From: Melastoma dodecandrum
Lineage: Eukaryota; Streptophyta; Magnoliopsida; Myrtales; Melastomataceae
Direction: 5' to 3'
Assembly (NCBI GenBank): GCA_029817715.1
Contig: JARUPY010000539.1
Coordinates: 3,943,501 to 4,007,500 of the forward strand
Length of the DNA: 64,000 nucleotides
The position numbers and the translations under genes were made by a program. The stretch's first letter is position 1; each line of letters begins with the position of its first letter. Of this stretch, positions 9,310-20,252 are shown in pieces. Under the pieces are notes generated by a model. It was not told where the DNA came from. It ran no database searches and was given only the letters and a program-made list of their open reading frames with translations.

Positions 9310-12182
9310 GCATTAGCCAGCTTTGTGACAAAGGTTATAAAATAACTTTTGATCAAGACAAGTGTTCCGGAATCCTGAACAATGAAGTTCGCTTCATTGG
9401 GACTCGTAAGAGGAATATCTATACCTTGACTCAGAATAGCTTCTGTACAACAGAAAGTTGCCTTCTGACAGTCAAAGATGAAAGCCTACTATGGCATAGA
9501 AGGTTGGGACACTCCAACTTCAAATTGTTATCCAAGCTTGTGAAAAAGGATTTGGTTAAGGGATTACCCAATATCCGTTTTGAGCATGACAGCTTCTGTG
9601 AAGCATGTTCTCTTGGAAAACAAACTAAGTCTTCATTCAAATCTAAGAATGAAGTCTCTACTTCTCAACCTCTTGAACTTCTACATATGGATCTATTCGG
9701 ACCTACTAGAGTTCAGAGTGTCGGCGGTAGAAGGTACTGTCTAGTTGTGGTCGATGACTACTCTAGATACACGTGGGTTAAATTTCTAACTCACAAAAGC
9801 GATGCTTTTGAAACTTTCATTAAGCTAGCTAAGAAATTACAGAATGAAACTGGATCTTCTGTAAAGGCTATAAGAACGGATCATGGTACTGAGTTTGAAA
9901 ACCATGACTTCGCTACTTTCTGTGACGAACAAGGTATCGATCACAATTTTTCTGCTCCTTATACTCCTCAACAGAATGGAGTAGCAGAACGGAAAAATAG
10001 AACTCTGATAGACATGGCTAGAACCATGATGTGTGAGAGCTCTGCTCCACAGAACCTATGGGCAGAAGCTGTTAATACAGCCTGCTACATATCAAACAGG
10101 GTTCTACTTAGACCCATACTTGAGAAAACTCCCTATCAACTATATAGGGGGAGAAAACCGAACATCTCCTATTTCTACTCCTTTGGAAGTCCTTGTTTTA
10201 TCTTGAGACCTTCTAAGGACAATTTAGGAAAATTCGAAGCTAAGACAGATGAGGGCATCTTTCTCGGATACTCTTTGTCTAGCAAAGCTTATAGAGTTCT
10301 AAACAAAAGAACTTCTACTATAGAGGAGTCTATTAATGTAAAAATTAATGACCTTCCTACTATTATTACAAGAGATGTTATATCTCAAGAACCTACAGAA
10401 GATGCTGTAGAACCTCTACCCTCTACGAAAGAGAAGGGTGAACCTTCTGTTCATGAATCTAAAAATGATCTTGAACAAACAAATGATAATTATGAAGAAC
10501 ATTCTCATAATGATCAACAAAGTGATATTAGAGCACCTGCTTTTTATCAAAGAAGTCATCCTATAGACCAAGTTATAGGAGATCTTAACAGAGGCATACA
10601 GACTAGAAGTTCTGTAAATGCCTTCTATGAACACTCGGCTTTTCTATCACAGAAAGAGCCAGAGAATATTGATGAAGCTCTCAACGATCCAGATTGGATA
10701 CTTGCTATGCAAGAGGAGCTTGAACAATTTGAACGGAGCAAAGTGTGGTCACTTGTTCCTAAACCTGGTAACCGTTCCATCATTGGGACTAAATGGGTTT
10801 TCAGGAACAAACTAAATGAGTCAGGCATTGTTGTGAGGAACAAGGCTCGGCTCGTTGCAAAAGGATACTCTCAACAAGAGGGTATCGACTTTGATGAGAC
10901 GTTTGCTCCTGTAGCTCGTCTAGAGGCAATACGAATGTTATTAGCCTATGCTTGCTTTAACAACTTTAAGTTGTATCAAATGGACGTAAAAAGTGCATTC
11001 CTCAATGGAGAAATCAAGGAAGAGGTCTACGTAAGTCAACCTCCTGGTTTCGAGGATCTGCAACACAGAGACTACGTCTATAAACTCTCCAAAGCTCTAT
11101 ATGGCCTTAAACAGGCTCCTAGAGCATGGTATGAGAAGCTTAGCTCCTTCCTTGTCGAAAAGGGCTATAACAGAGGAAGAGTAGATACCACTCTCTTTCT
11201 CAAACACAGAAGCAATCATCTCATTGTTGTCCAGATCTATGTCGATGACATTATCTTTGGATCAACTGATGAAACGCTCTGTGCAGAATTCTCCAAACTC
11301 ATGACAAGTGAGTTTGAGATGAGTATGATGGGAGAACTCACGTTCTTCCTTGGTTTGCAAATTCAGCAATCTGCAGAAGGTACATTCTTACATCAAGAAA
11401 AGTACACTAAGCAGCTTCTGAAGAAATTCGGCCTAGAAGGCACGAAACCTTTGTCTACTCCAATGGGCACAAATACTCAATTGGACAAAGACGAAAACGG
11501 TAAAGAAGTGGATAGTAAGCTCTACAGAAGCATGATAGGTTCTCTTCTGTATCTTACAGCTTCTAGACCTGACATACTGTTTAGTGTATGTCTCTGTGCT
11601 AGATTTCAATCAGCACCTAAAGAATCTCACATGACTGCGGTCAAGAGGATCTTTAGATATCTACAGGGTTCTGTAAACCTTGGCATCTGGTATTCTAAGA
11701 AATCAAACTTTGATCTCACTGGATACTCCGATGCAGACTTCGCAGGAAGTAAGGTGGACAGAAAGAGTACAAGTGGTACTTGTCAGCTCATGGGAAACAT
11801 GTTGATTTCATGGTTTTCCAAGAAGCAGACTTCTGTTGCCCTCTCCACTGCAGAAGCTGAGTATATAGCAGCCGCAAGCTGCTGTGCACAACTCCTGTGG
11901 ATGAAACAACAACTTGAGGACTATGGTCACTCATTTACAAAGATACCGATCAAATGTGATAATACTAGTGCTATTAGCCTAGCTAAGAATCCAGTATATC
12001 ACTCGAGATCGAAGCATATCGAACTCAGACATCACTTTCTGAGAGATAATGTACAACAGGGTTCTGTTAATGTAGAATACATTAACACCGAACACCAATT
12101 GGCTGATATCTTTACTAAACCTCTGGATAAAGAAAAATTTTTCTTTTTCAGAAGCGAGTTAGGAATATGCCATCCTATATAA
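9129..12182 (+). CDS. copia-1 Pol: protease C-part, integrase, reverse transcriptase, RNase H
   Basis: A 1017-codon open frame; only the part after about codon 18 is homologous. Domains in order: the protease remainder, then the integrase zinc region with H123, H128, C157 and C160. The integrase core has candidate catalytic D188, D251 and E287 (the last in QNGVAERKN). Copia reverse transcriptase follows, with YVDD at 704-707. RNase H contains the SDADFAG, AEAEY and [11 protein letters not shown] motifs and is followed by ADIFTKPL. No internal stop was found, so the enzymatic part looks intact apart from its one-base separation from Gag. It would act in cytoplasmic particles and, for integrase, in the nucleus. 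Confidence 0.93.
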   Translation: MLQAHDRRPIQIFPTDQCGGSVKFGDNSKGSVIGKGTIGSSDSMVIDEVLLVTELKHNLLSISQLCDKGYKITFDQDKCSGILNNEVRFIGTRKRNIYTLTQNSFCTTESCLLTVKDESLLWHRRLGHSNFKLLSKLVKKDLVKGLPNIRFEHDSFCEACSLGKQTKSSFKSKNEVSTSQPLELLHMDLFGPTRVQSVGGRRYCLVVVDDYSRYTWVKFLTHKSDAFETFIKLAKKLQNETGSSVKAIRTDHGTEFENHDFATFCDEQGIDHNFSAPYTPQQNGVAERKNRTLIDMARTMMCESSAPQNLWAEAVNTACYISNRVLLRPILEKTPYQLYRGRKPNISYFYSFGSPCFILRPSKDNLGKFEAKTDEGIFLGYSLSSKAYRVLNKRTSTIEESINVKINDLPTIITRDVISQEPTEDAVEPLPSTKEKGEPSVHESKNDLEQTNDNYEEHSHNDQQSDIRAPAFYQRSHPIDQVIGDLNRGIQTRSSVNAFYEHSAFLSQKEPENIDEALNDPDWILAMQEELEQFERSKVWSLVPKPGNRSIIGTKWVFRNKLNESGIVVRNKARLVAKGYSQQEGIDFDETFAPVARLEAIRMLLAYACFNNFKLYQMDVKSAFLNGEIKEEVYVSQPPGFEDLQHRDYVYKLSKALYGLKQAPRAWYEKLSSFLVEKGYNRGRVDTTLFLKHRSNHLIVVQIYVDDIIFGSTDETLCAEFSKLMTSEFEMSMMGELTFFLGLQIQQSAEGTFLHQEKYTKQLLKKFGLEGTKPLSTPMGTNTQLDKDENGKEVDSKLYRSMIGSLLYLTASRPDILFSVCLCARFQSAPKESHMTAVKRIFRYLQGSVNLGIWYSKKSNFDLTGYSDADFAGSKVDRKSTSGTCQLMGNMLISWFSKKQTSVALSTAEAEYIAAASCCAQLLWMKQQLEDYGHSFTKIPIKCDNTSAISLAKNPVYHSRSKHIELRHHFLRDNVQQGSVNVEYINTEHQLADIFTKPLDKEKFFFFRSELGICHPI

Positions 12183-12933
12183 TGTCTTTCATAAGACAAC
12201 GAAAAGTTAAGTAAGTACTTCAGAAACTTACTACAGAAGGTACATAAGTGTACACTCTATTACAGAAGGTGCAAACCTCTGTTTCTACACTACAGAGGGT
12301 ACACATTCGTACACCTCACTATAGAAGGAAGAATATTAAACTTTCTATATAATAGAAGGTTGAATTTCACCCTCTATTAAACAGAAGGTACAATTGTTTG
12401 TACACTTCATTACAGAGAGTTGATTACACTTTCTACCTTATAGAAGGTCTTACGAAATGCTTACCTAAACTTTAATTTAGGTAACTTTCAAACTAAATCT
12501 GGAGATATAATATATCATCCAATAAAAGATTTTGATGAATAAAATATTTATTCTGATCAAAATTTTCTTTGTTAGGAATATTAAAATCCTAATAAGTTAT
12601 ACTTGGATACAAATATCCATTATATTTAGCTCTTCGGTATGGAAGAAGCTTTAACAGAAGGTGACGATGTCTTTCTTGCCTTGAAAAGCCATTCGCCTCA
12701 CACAATCGAATCAAGGAAATAAAATTTCCTTTCCCCCGTGTTTCTGATGCATGTCAGTTTGACATGACATCTCAAATAGATCACTTGAGCGGGAAAAATA
12801 TTTTATTCCCATAAACCGCCTTTAAAACCCACAACCGTCATCCTTCTTCACACCACCCTCAGATCATCGTATCCCCTTTCTCCTTCTCTCTCATTTTGCC
12901 CTAAAACTCCCAGACCTTCGTTCTTCATCACCC
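12183..12933 (+). repeat. copia-1 spacer between pol and the extra ORF, with hairpin repeats
   Basis: From 12228 to 12455 the bulged-A hairpin motif recurs with different base pairs. Examples are acagaaggtgcaaacctctgt and a unit with outer stem AATAGA/TCTATT and inner stem GGT/ACC. The rest (12456-12933) is AT-rich and then CT-rich just before the next ATG. That part could be a subgenomic promoter or 5' UTR for the extra ORF, but no clear TATA box was identified. Confidence 0.6.
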
Positions 12934-14748
12934 ATGGCACCCAAGGCAAAATCCTTGAGGAAAAAGGCTAAGGCCGGAAGAAAGAAGGCTCGCGCCTCTG
13001 GATCGGAGAAGCCTGCATCATCTGCGAGCAGGACTCCATCCCCTTCCTCGCCGGAGAAACCCATCTCTCCTGCAAAGGAACAGACCATTCCTGCTGTTGT
13101 CGAGACCCACGATGACATGCAACCACTCTCCAAGGACAAGGGACTTGAAAAAGCCCAAATCCAAGTGGAAGAGAAAGCACATGAGGGATCCCTGGTCGCT
13201 GCGACAAAGGAACTCCCTGACCCTGAACCCTCTGCCAAGGGTTCTACTGCGGCTGATGACATTGATGCATCAAAGGTCGCCACTCCTGAGGAGAATGCTG
13301 AGTCTGATAAGGAGGTGGAAGTGCCCCTTGTCGATGACGCACCAGAGGAACCAGATGAGGAAGCTCCTGCTCCTGTCATCTCTGTCTCCCCTGACCTCAA
13401 GCAGAAAGGCGTTGCCTCTGCTGCACAGAAGGCTACCCAGAAGCCTGCAGCACCCTCTGGAACAAAGCTTCTCCATGATGCCATCAAGTCAGGAGGTGTA
13501 TCCTCACGGACTAGGCTGAAACGGAAAGAGCCCGAGACTGTCAGCACCTCTCTTGTCAAAGCGGCTGCAAAGAAAACCAAGTCCCCGGAGAAATCTGTGG
13601 ACACCTTCACTGAGGGGCTGGATACCTTCATATTTCCGGTAAACCCTCTAGTCTTTAAAACAGAGATAGAAATTGTGCTTGCCGACACCAAATTGCCCAA
13701 ATGTGATGCTGCTGGTCGACAGTTCGCTGCCTTCAAGCGCATTGATTTTAATTGGTTTAAGGCAAATGATCTTGACATTGCTCCACTGCTTGAGAAAGTT
13801 GGTTTGAAAAACTTCTGTGAGACATATGCAGAGGTGGCCGTTTCTCGCCTGAGAGAGTTCTATGGTAACATTACGTTCCATGAACAAGGACCTCATGTCA
13901 AGTTCATCAAAACAGTGATTGAAGGGGTTCCGCTTGTCTTCTCTGCACATGATGTTAACCAATTGTTTGGCTGTGAGGAATATGACCCACTGTCAGATCT
14001 TGGAAAGGAGGAATCCTACAGCATCATCATGGGAGAAAGAGTCCAGTCGGACAAATACCTGGAGTCCACAAAGCTGGAACTCAAGACTCGTGTATTGCAT
14101 CGAGTTGTGCTATTCTGCCTCTTACCAAGGACCGGGAGCATCGACACCATCACCTCAATTGATGCGTCACTGATGGCTCACATCATGAAGGGAATCCCTT
14201 TCAACCTTGGCTTGCTGGTGTTCTCGCACATGAAACGTTGCTGCAATACCACAGGAAAGGCTCTGCCTTATGGCCAGGTAATTGCCGGCCTTCTTAAGCT
14301 TGCCCGTGTTTCTACTGATGCATCTACTTTCCAAGAGAAATGGAAGGTTGGTACCTTTGGGCACCAGATCATAGCTAGCATGCATTATGTAAGGAAGGGC
14401 TCCTCCTGGACTCTCAAATTGAAGTCACAGGACACCACTGAGGATGATGAGGATAAGCCTCTGTCTGCCAGAATGACCAGAAAGGCTGCTGCTGCACCTT
14501 CTGCTTCTGCCTCTGCAGCTAAGGCTCCTTCAGCACAGCGACAGCCCAAGTCCTCTACTGAGATGACCATCCTCCTGGAACAAACTGCTCTCCTCAAGGA
14601 CCTCCAGCAGAAGGCTGTGGCCAATGAGGAAGATATGCGCATCCTACGCGAAATGGTAGTGAACCTGACTCGCGAGCTGGAACGCCAAGCAAAGGTTATC
14701 CGTGATAATCTTGATGCAGTCCCTTCTGAGGAGGAAGAGGAAAAATGA
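12934..14748 (+). CDS. copia-1 additional ORF (SIRE 'env-like' position; putative plant transposon protein)
   Basis: A 604-residue ORF in the position of the env-like gene of SIRE/Maximus elements. It starts ATG in good context (cccATGG). Residues 1-30 are Lys/Ala-rich and basic, and 30-190 are a Pro/Glu/Ala/Ser-rich low-complexity stretch. Residues about 220-465 look folded (FNWFKANDLDIAPLLEKVGL and the following block). Residues about 540-600 form a predicted coiled coil rich in Leu and Glu. No signal peptide, transmembrane segment or furin-like site was seen, so an envelope role is not supported. The core resembles the 'putative plant transposon protein' domain found with many plant retroelements. 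Function is unknown; a nuclear or particle-associated structural role is possible. No internal stop was found. Confidence 0.8.
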   Translation: MAPKAKSLRKKAKAGRKKARASGSEKPASSASRTPSPSSPEKPISPAKEQTIPAVVETHDDMQPLSKDKGLEKAQIQVEEKAHEGSLVAATKELPDPEPSAKGSTAADDIDASKVATPEENAESDKEVEVPLVDDAPEEPDEEAPAPVISVSPDLKQKGVASAAQKATQKPAAPSGTKLLHDAIKSGGVSSRTRLKRKEPETVSTSLVKAAAKKTKSPEKSVDTFTEGLDTFIFPVNPLVFKTEIEIVLADTKLPKCDAAGRQFAAFKRIDFNWFKANDLDIAPLLEKVGLKNFCETYAEVAVSRLREFYGNITFHEQGPHVKFIKTVIEGVPLVFSAHDVNQLFGCEEYDPLSDLGKEESYSIIMGERVQSDKYLESTKLELKTRVLHRVVLFCLLPRTGSIDTITSIDASLMAHIMKGIPFNLGLLVFSHMKRCCNTTGKALPYGQVIAGLLKLARVSTDASTFQEKWKVGTFGHQIIASMHYVRKGSSWTLKLKSQDTTEDDEDKPLSARMTRKAAAAPSASASAAKAPSAQRQPKSSTEMTILLEQTALLKDLQQKAVANEEDMRILREMVVNLTRELERQAKVIRDNLDAVPSEEEEEK

Positions 14749-15493
14749 ACTCTCTTGATGTTCTCTCTTTTATGCATTTCTAGCTAGACCAAAAACTGAT
14801 TTCTGTGGTCTTCTAGATTGTAATAAGTGCCAATTTGTTGGACACAACTCCTTTGCATGAATGGTATTTGAAGTTTCTGTCATACCTTCTGCACCACATT
14901 CTGCATGATGGTTTTTGAACCCTCTGTTCTACCCTCTGCAAGAATTAAAACTACCCTCTGCATGTTGGTCATGAATTTTATGTCATACCTTCTGCAAGAA
15001 GCTTACTCTTCTTTTTCAACCTACATTCATCTTCTTTTTGATGTGACAAAAAGGGGGAGAAAATTGTGTTGAGGGGGAGTACCTAGCTCTGTATTGGTTA
15101 TAGAAAAATCCTTGATTTTCTATAACTCAATGGGTCGTAGAAGGCTATACCATCTATGGTATAGAAGCCTATGAGACTGATACAGCTCATAATCGCAACC
15201 TTCTGCTGGGAATGCGATTCGTGATCTTTTTAAAGTCACTATTGCTGGGAGTGCAGAAATGAAATACCATCATTTTTGTCGGGCTACATACAGAAGCTCC
15301 ACGCTCTGTATTAATCACAGAAGCCTTTGTGCTCTGTACAACCTTCTTCATAACAGAAGCTTCTATGCTCTGTTTCACAGAAACCTTATGGTTCTGTACA
15401 AACGCGAGACTCTTACTCTCATCTATTTAGGGGGAGTTAGGGGGAGTTCTTGCAAACATATTTCCCTCAACGATGAATGTTTTGTCATCATCA
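14749..15493 (+). other. copia-1 3' untranslated region with hairpins and repeated GGGGGAG words
   Basis: No ORF. Bulged-A hairpins with varied loops lie at about 15290-15400 (cagaagctccacgctctg, cagaagcttctatgctctg). The word GGGGGAG recurs near 15053, 15074, 15430, 15440 and 15500, the last being part of the polypurine tract. Confidence 0.6.
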
Positions 15494-15506
15494 AAAAGGG
15501 GGAGAT
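15494..15506 (+). other. Polypurine tract of copia-1
   Basis: aaaaagggggaga plus one base directly abuts the TG of the 3' LTR. This is the expected primer for plus-strand DNA synthesis. Confidence 0.9.
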
Positions 15507-17707
15507 TGTTGGAAAAGGTTTTGATGATGAGCCAGACCTCTGTGCCACAGAAGGTCGAACATTCTTGGTTTTGATGATGAGCCTGACCCTCTGTACTACA
15601 GAAGGTCGAACATTCTATTCTACAGAAGCTTCTCTTGTTAAGGACTTCTTGTAAGAATTATTTTTGTAATTAAATGATTAGTTATCAATTATTTAATTAC
15701 GAAATACACATTCTCTGATTATGATAATTATCTGATCAGATTACCCTGATTTGATTTTCAAATAATCATATTGAAGATAATATTTCTTGTAGAAGGAAAT
15801 GTATCTTCTATATATGGAAATGTTCTATTATTTGGTCTACAGGCTTCTGTAAGCTTACTTGATCAACATACGAACATTATTTGATTGCAAATCACCACCA
15901 CCTGTCCAGATACACTCTCACGTGTGTTTTTATCAGGATGGAATTGACTTCAAGTCATTTGGAAACAAATCAACGATTGTTTCCATTTGTAGAAGGTTAT
16001 CGAGCAGAACCTTCTGCGATACCTTCTGTGGTGCACTATTCATGGAAAATATATCATAATCTTATTCTGATTTATTTTCTGAATGCTTGCACGTGTATAT
16101 CATTTTATCTATTTTGTAAACTAACTTTTAATTTCTTATTTTGCAGATTTCGTTTTTATCTTTTCCCATTTATACTTTCTTCTTAGCTTTTATGTATAAA
16201 TAGCCACGGCCTCTCTCCTATGTAAATACAACGAATCAAACAATTCTTTTCTCCCATCCCATTCTGTCCAGAGAGAGCGTGTGCTTGAGCTTGCTTTAGT
16301 TCTTTCATTCGTTCGAGTTAGTCACACGAGGAGTACTACCGGCGGAAGTTGCATCGTTGGTGAAGCCTTTTGGGAGAGTGACTCGGGGGCTCGAGGGACT
16401 CGGCTGGAAGCTGCAGGATACGTTGTTGGAAGCGTGTGTACGTGGGCAACGTGCAGTGGGCCGGAGAGAAGGGCTGAACCTCGGGAGCACAGAAGGTGAG
16501 GGACTGACCAGCTTCTGTTGTGTAGAACTCTGTGTGCAGGAACCTAGGACGGAGGCTGCCGTCTGCTTGCGTGGGGTTTTCCACGTGCTTGCGCAGGGTC
16601 TGCTGCGTGCTTGCGTAGGGTATGCTACGTGCTTGTGTGGGGTACGCCACATAGTCGCTATCTCGAGGAGATCGTGCAGGTCGTGTGGAGCCGCCGGAGG
16701 GAAAATCCATCCTTGAACAGGGGTTGCTGTTCGCTTGCGTAGGGTCCGCTACGTGCTCGCGTGGGGTACGCCACGAAGTCGTTTTCCTTAAGAGGATTGC
16801 GCATTTGCTACCTTGTTAGTCACGTTAACGCGTGCAACCTCCTGTAGTGCAGAATCTTCGGATCTGTACAACCCTCTGTAGAGCATAACCTTCAGGTCTG
16901 AATCTACTTTAGTGCAGAACCTTACGGTCTGTACAACCCGCTGTAGTACAGAACCCTACGGGTCTGTGCATACATTTTCCTGGTCACTTTGACACAGAAC
17001 CCTCTGGTCTGTGTTGTGCCTAAGTCTCTTCGACACAGAACCCTCTGGTCTGTGTTGTGCCTAAGTCTCTTCGACACAGAACCCTCTGGTCTGTGTTGTG
17101 CCTAAGTCTCTTCGACACAGAACCCTCTGGTCTGTGTTGTGCCTAAGTCTCTTCGACACAGAACCCTCTGGTCTGTGTTGTGCCTAAGTCTCTTCGACAC
17201 AGAACCCTCTGGTCTGTGTTGTGCCTAAGTCTCTTCGACACAGAACCCTCTGGTCTGTGTTGTGCCTTACTCTCTACGATACAGAACCTCCTGGTCTGTA
17301 TTGAGCCTAAGTTACTATAGTACAGAACCTTCGGGTTTGTGCTACATAACGAGCCTCTACGGCACAGAACCTTCTGGTCTGTGTTCTGCCACTCAAGCCT
17401 CTATTGTACAGAACCCTACGGGTTTGCTTTTGGTTGCTATCACTTGTGTCATTTGTACTGAGATACATTTGAGTGGAAACCATCCAAATATCTGGGTGAA
17501 GAGTGGACGTAAGCAATTTGCTGAACCACTATAAAAATCCTTGTGTCCATTAAACAAATTTGCGTACACAATCAAACATTCTGTCTTACAGAAACTTACA
17601 GGCTCTGTTTAACAGAAGCTTTTCATTCCGCTGCGGGGTAAAACGAAAAAGGGTTAAAATCCAATTTTGGAGATTAACACTAATTCACCCCCCCTCTTAG
17701 TGTAACA
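15507..17707 (+). repeat. copia-1 3' LTR, 2201 bp
   Basis: It matches the 5' LTR over its full length and is 115 bp longer. It has seven instead of four 41-bp units (starts 16991, 17032, 17073, 17114, 17155, 17196 and 17237), a shorter C run near the end (seven versus 13) and a few small indels. A TATA box at 16195-16202 corresponds to that of the 5' LTR. A few substitutions disturb hairpin stems here that are intact in the 5' LTR, for example cggatctg for cggttctg. Confidence 0.95.
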
Positions 17708-17712
17708 TTTAG
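17708..17712. repeat. Target-site duplication of copia-1, right copy (tttag)
   Basis: Identical to 4990-4994, directly after the terminal CA of copia-1. Confidence 0.95.
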
Positions 17713-17749
17713 AAAATAAATCAAATCCTAAAAACCTTAACCGCTGACA
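17713..17749 (-). repeat. copia-2 left (3') LTR, second part, 37 bp
   Basis: It continues the LTR interrupted at 4994 and ends ctgaca. With the first part it makes a 228-bp LTR. Confidence 0.9.
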
Positions 17750-17757
17750 CTCCTCCT
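17750..17757 (-). other. Polypurine tract of copia-2
   Basis: On the minus strand aaggaggag-type purines directly precede the LTR start TGTCAGCGG. The tract overlaps the pol stop codon at 17757-17759. Confidence 0.75.
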
Positions 17758-20252
17758 TAAGGTTGTTTAGGAAACACTCCAAGTTTTTGTCTAAGATGCT
17801 GGAACTGATCTTTCGGTAAAGACTTAGTCAGAATATCCGCGACTTGATCTCGAGATGGACAATATTCGAGCTTGACTTCACCGTTCTTCACCGCTTCTCG
17901 AATCGCATGATACTTGACCGAAATATGTTTTGTCCTACCATGTTGAACCGGATTTTGAGCTATTGCAATTGCAGACTTGTTGTCAACATATATCACCGTA
18001 GGAACCACTTGTTTCCAGCCCATGTCCTCAAGAACTTTTCTCAACCAAATACCAAAATCAACTATGCCTTTAACATACCTCAACACTCTTTTCGCTGCAC
18101 AAAGATGGATTTGGCTCGGAGATTGCATAAATCTGGACAAATAACTGGCTGCAAACATTATATCCGGGCGCGATGCTGATAAATACAACAAACTTCCAAT
18201 AATACTTCTAAACAATGTCGCATCGGCCTCATCACTTCCATCATCTTTCACCAACTTTAAATTAGCAACGAGAGGAGTCGGTACGGACTTAGCTTCATTC
18301 ATTCTGAATTTTTTCAGCAAGTCCGTGGCATATTTTTTTTGATTAAAAAAGACGCCGTCATCTTCTTGATGTATCTCAAACCCCAAAAAATAATGCATCA
18401 GCCCTAAATCTGACATTTCGAACTCTTCGGCTATGTTGAGCTTGAACTGATTTACTTTCGTTTCATCTCCCCCTGTGATAAGCAAATCATCCACATATAA
18501 CGACACGATAAGTAACACCTTACCCCGTGACTTTTTTATGTAAAGTGTTGCTTCCGTCTCACTTCTAGAAAAATCCTTCTCTAAGAGATAGGAATCAATC
18601 CTGCTGTACCACGAACGAGGGGCTTGTTTCAAACCGTAAAGTGCCTTGCGAAGCAAAGAAACTTTCTCTTCACATCCATCCACGGAAAATCCATCGGGCT
18701 GCTCTACAAAAATTTCCTCATCGAGATAACCATTTAAGAACGCCGACTTAACATCGAGATGAAAGATTTTCCAGCCCATCTTCGCTGCAAGTGCGATTAA
18801 CATCCTTATTGTGTCATGCCGAGCCACTGGGGCGAAGGTTTCACAGAAATCAACTCCGGCTTCCTGAGAATATCCCTTCACAACCAGCCGTGCTTTGAGT
18901 TTATTTACGGAACCATCGGCATTTAACTTCGTTCTATAAACCCACTTTACTCCGATTACCTTTCTATCGGATGGTCTATCAACAAGATCCCAAGTATGAT
19001 TTTTATTAATCAAATCAATTTCTTCTTGCATGGCTGCCATCCAGTTGACATCCATAGAAGCAACTTCATAAGAATCAGGATCTTGCATGGTCATATTACA
19101 TCTCTGATAGACATTTTGCAAAGTTCTTAATCCCCTCACTGGTTCGTCGTCAAATTCTGCAACATCAAGAGAAGATTGTCCAAGTTCACCAAGAGTCGTG
19201 GCTGGTTTTTCAACACACCAATCCCACTTCGCGTCCTCATCAAACGATAAACTTCTACTCACCGAAAATTTTTTATTCATGGGATTATAGATCCTGTAAC
19301 CCTTGGTATTCGATCCATATCCGATAAAAATAGATTTTTCAGCTCGATAATCAAGTTTGTCTCTTTTTTGTTCCGGAATATGAGCATAGCAAATACATCC
19401 GAAAACTCGTAAATGATCCACCGAGCATTTTTTTCTAAACCAAGCTTCATACGGAGTAGAATTTTTCAAAGCTTTGGTTGGTAGCAAATTTAGCAAATAA
19501 ACCGAAGTGTTCGCCGCTTCGGCCCAAAACTCCTTCGGCAATCCTTTTTCAAACATCAAACACCTTGACATATCCATTATAGATCTATTCTTCCGTTCAC
19601 TAACCCCGTTTTGCTGCGGACAATACGGCACCGTGAACTGTTGAATGATTCCGGCTTGCGCACAAAATTTTTTAAACTCCCCAGAAGTATATTCACTTCC
19701 GTTGTCCGATCTCAAGGCTTTAATTTTACAACCACATTGATTTTCGGCCAGCTGTTTAAACTTGACAAACTCGCCGAAAACTACACTTTTTGTCTTGAGA
19801 AAAACAATCCAACAAAAACGAGTAAAATCATCGATGAAGATCAAAAAGTACCTACTTCCATTTAAAGAAGGCACACTCATTGGACCACAAACATCTGAAT
19901 GAACCAATTGAAGTTTCTCCGTCGATTTCCACTTCGTTTCTTCAAAGGGAAGTCTGGATTGCTTGCCATATTCACAAACGGCACAAACATCTGAGCGCGT
20001 ATAAATAACTGGAAGATCGATAATCAACTCATCTGAATGCATCTTCTTCAAAGTAGAAAGGCTTATATGCCCCATTCTTCTATGCCATAACTGAGATTCG
20101 TCTACATTGGCCGACAAGGCCAAAGAATCTGATTTAAATTTAACCGGAAAACACCGATCCTGCATCTTCACTTTCATAAACTCCTTTCCGTCATGGCCAG
20201 CCACCGAACAATGCAAATCCTCGAAGTGCAAAATATATTTTTGCTCCAACAA
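17757..20252 (-). pseudogene. copia-2 Pol: integrase, reverse transcriptase, internally deleted RNase H
   Basis: The open frame continues in the same phase as the gag ORF beyond a TAG at 20253-20255. It holds the integrase zinc region (LWHRRMGHISLSTL...CAVCEYGK), the DDE core ending in QQNGVSERKN, and copia reverse transcriptase with YVDDLL. In RNase H the sequence jumps in frame from DFGIW to LRKVLEDMG. That loses roughly 70-80 residues normally lying there, including the SDxDWAG and AEAEY blocks with catalytic acidic residues. The flanks suggest a deletion at a short repeat (IW). It should be unable to complete replication on its own. Confidence 0.9.

Larger units (their letters stand above)
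4995..17707 (+). mobile_element. Ty1/copia retrotransposon 'copia-1', SIRE/Maximus type, 12,713 bp
   Basis: A full-length element in the order LTR (4995-7080), tRNA-iMet primer site (7083-7094), gag-pol (8068-12182), an extra ORF (12934-14748), polypurine tract (15494-15506) and LTR (15507-17707). It has TGTTGG...TAACA ends and a 5-bp target duplication. Very long LTRs, a 1-kb leader and an additional ORF after pol are the known plan of the SIRE/Maximus lineage. By eye the LTRs differ at roughly 1-2% of sites, mostly transitions, plus three extra copies of a 41-bp repeat in the 3' LTR. The only clear lesion is a one-base frame change at the gag/protease boundary. Its transcribed non-coding parts are full of short hairpins (see findings). 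Confidence 0.95.

Noticed and set aside
12891..13778. 295-codon frame on the minus strand opposite the copia-1 extra ORF
   Set aside because: It is a shadow of the Ser/Pro/Glu-rich coding strand; composition mirrors the sense codons and no motif is present.
12934..14748. Calling the extra ORF a retroviral envelope gene
   Set aside because: No signal peptide, transmembrane segment or cleavage site could be seen; only its position is env-like.
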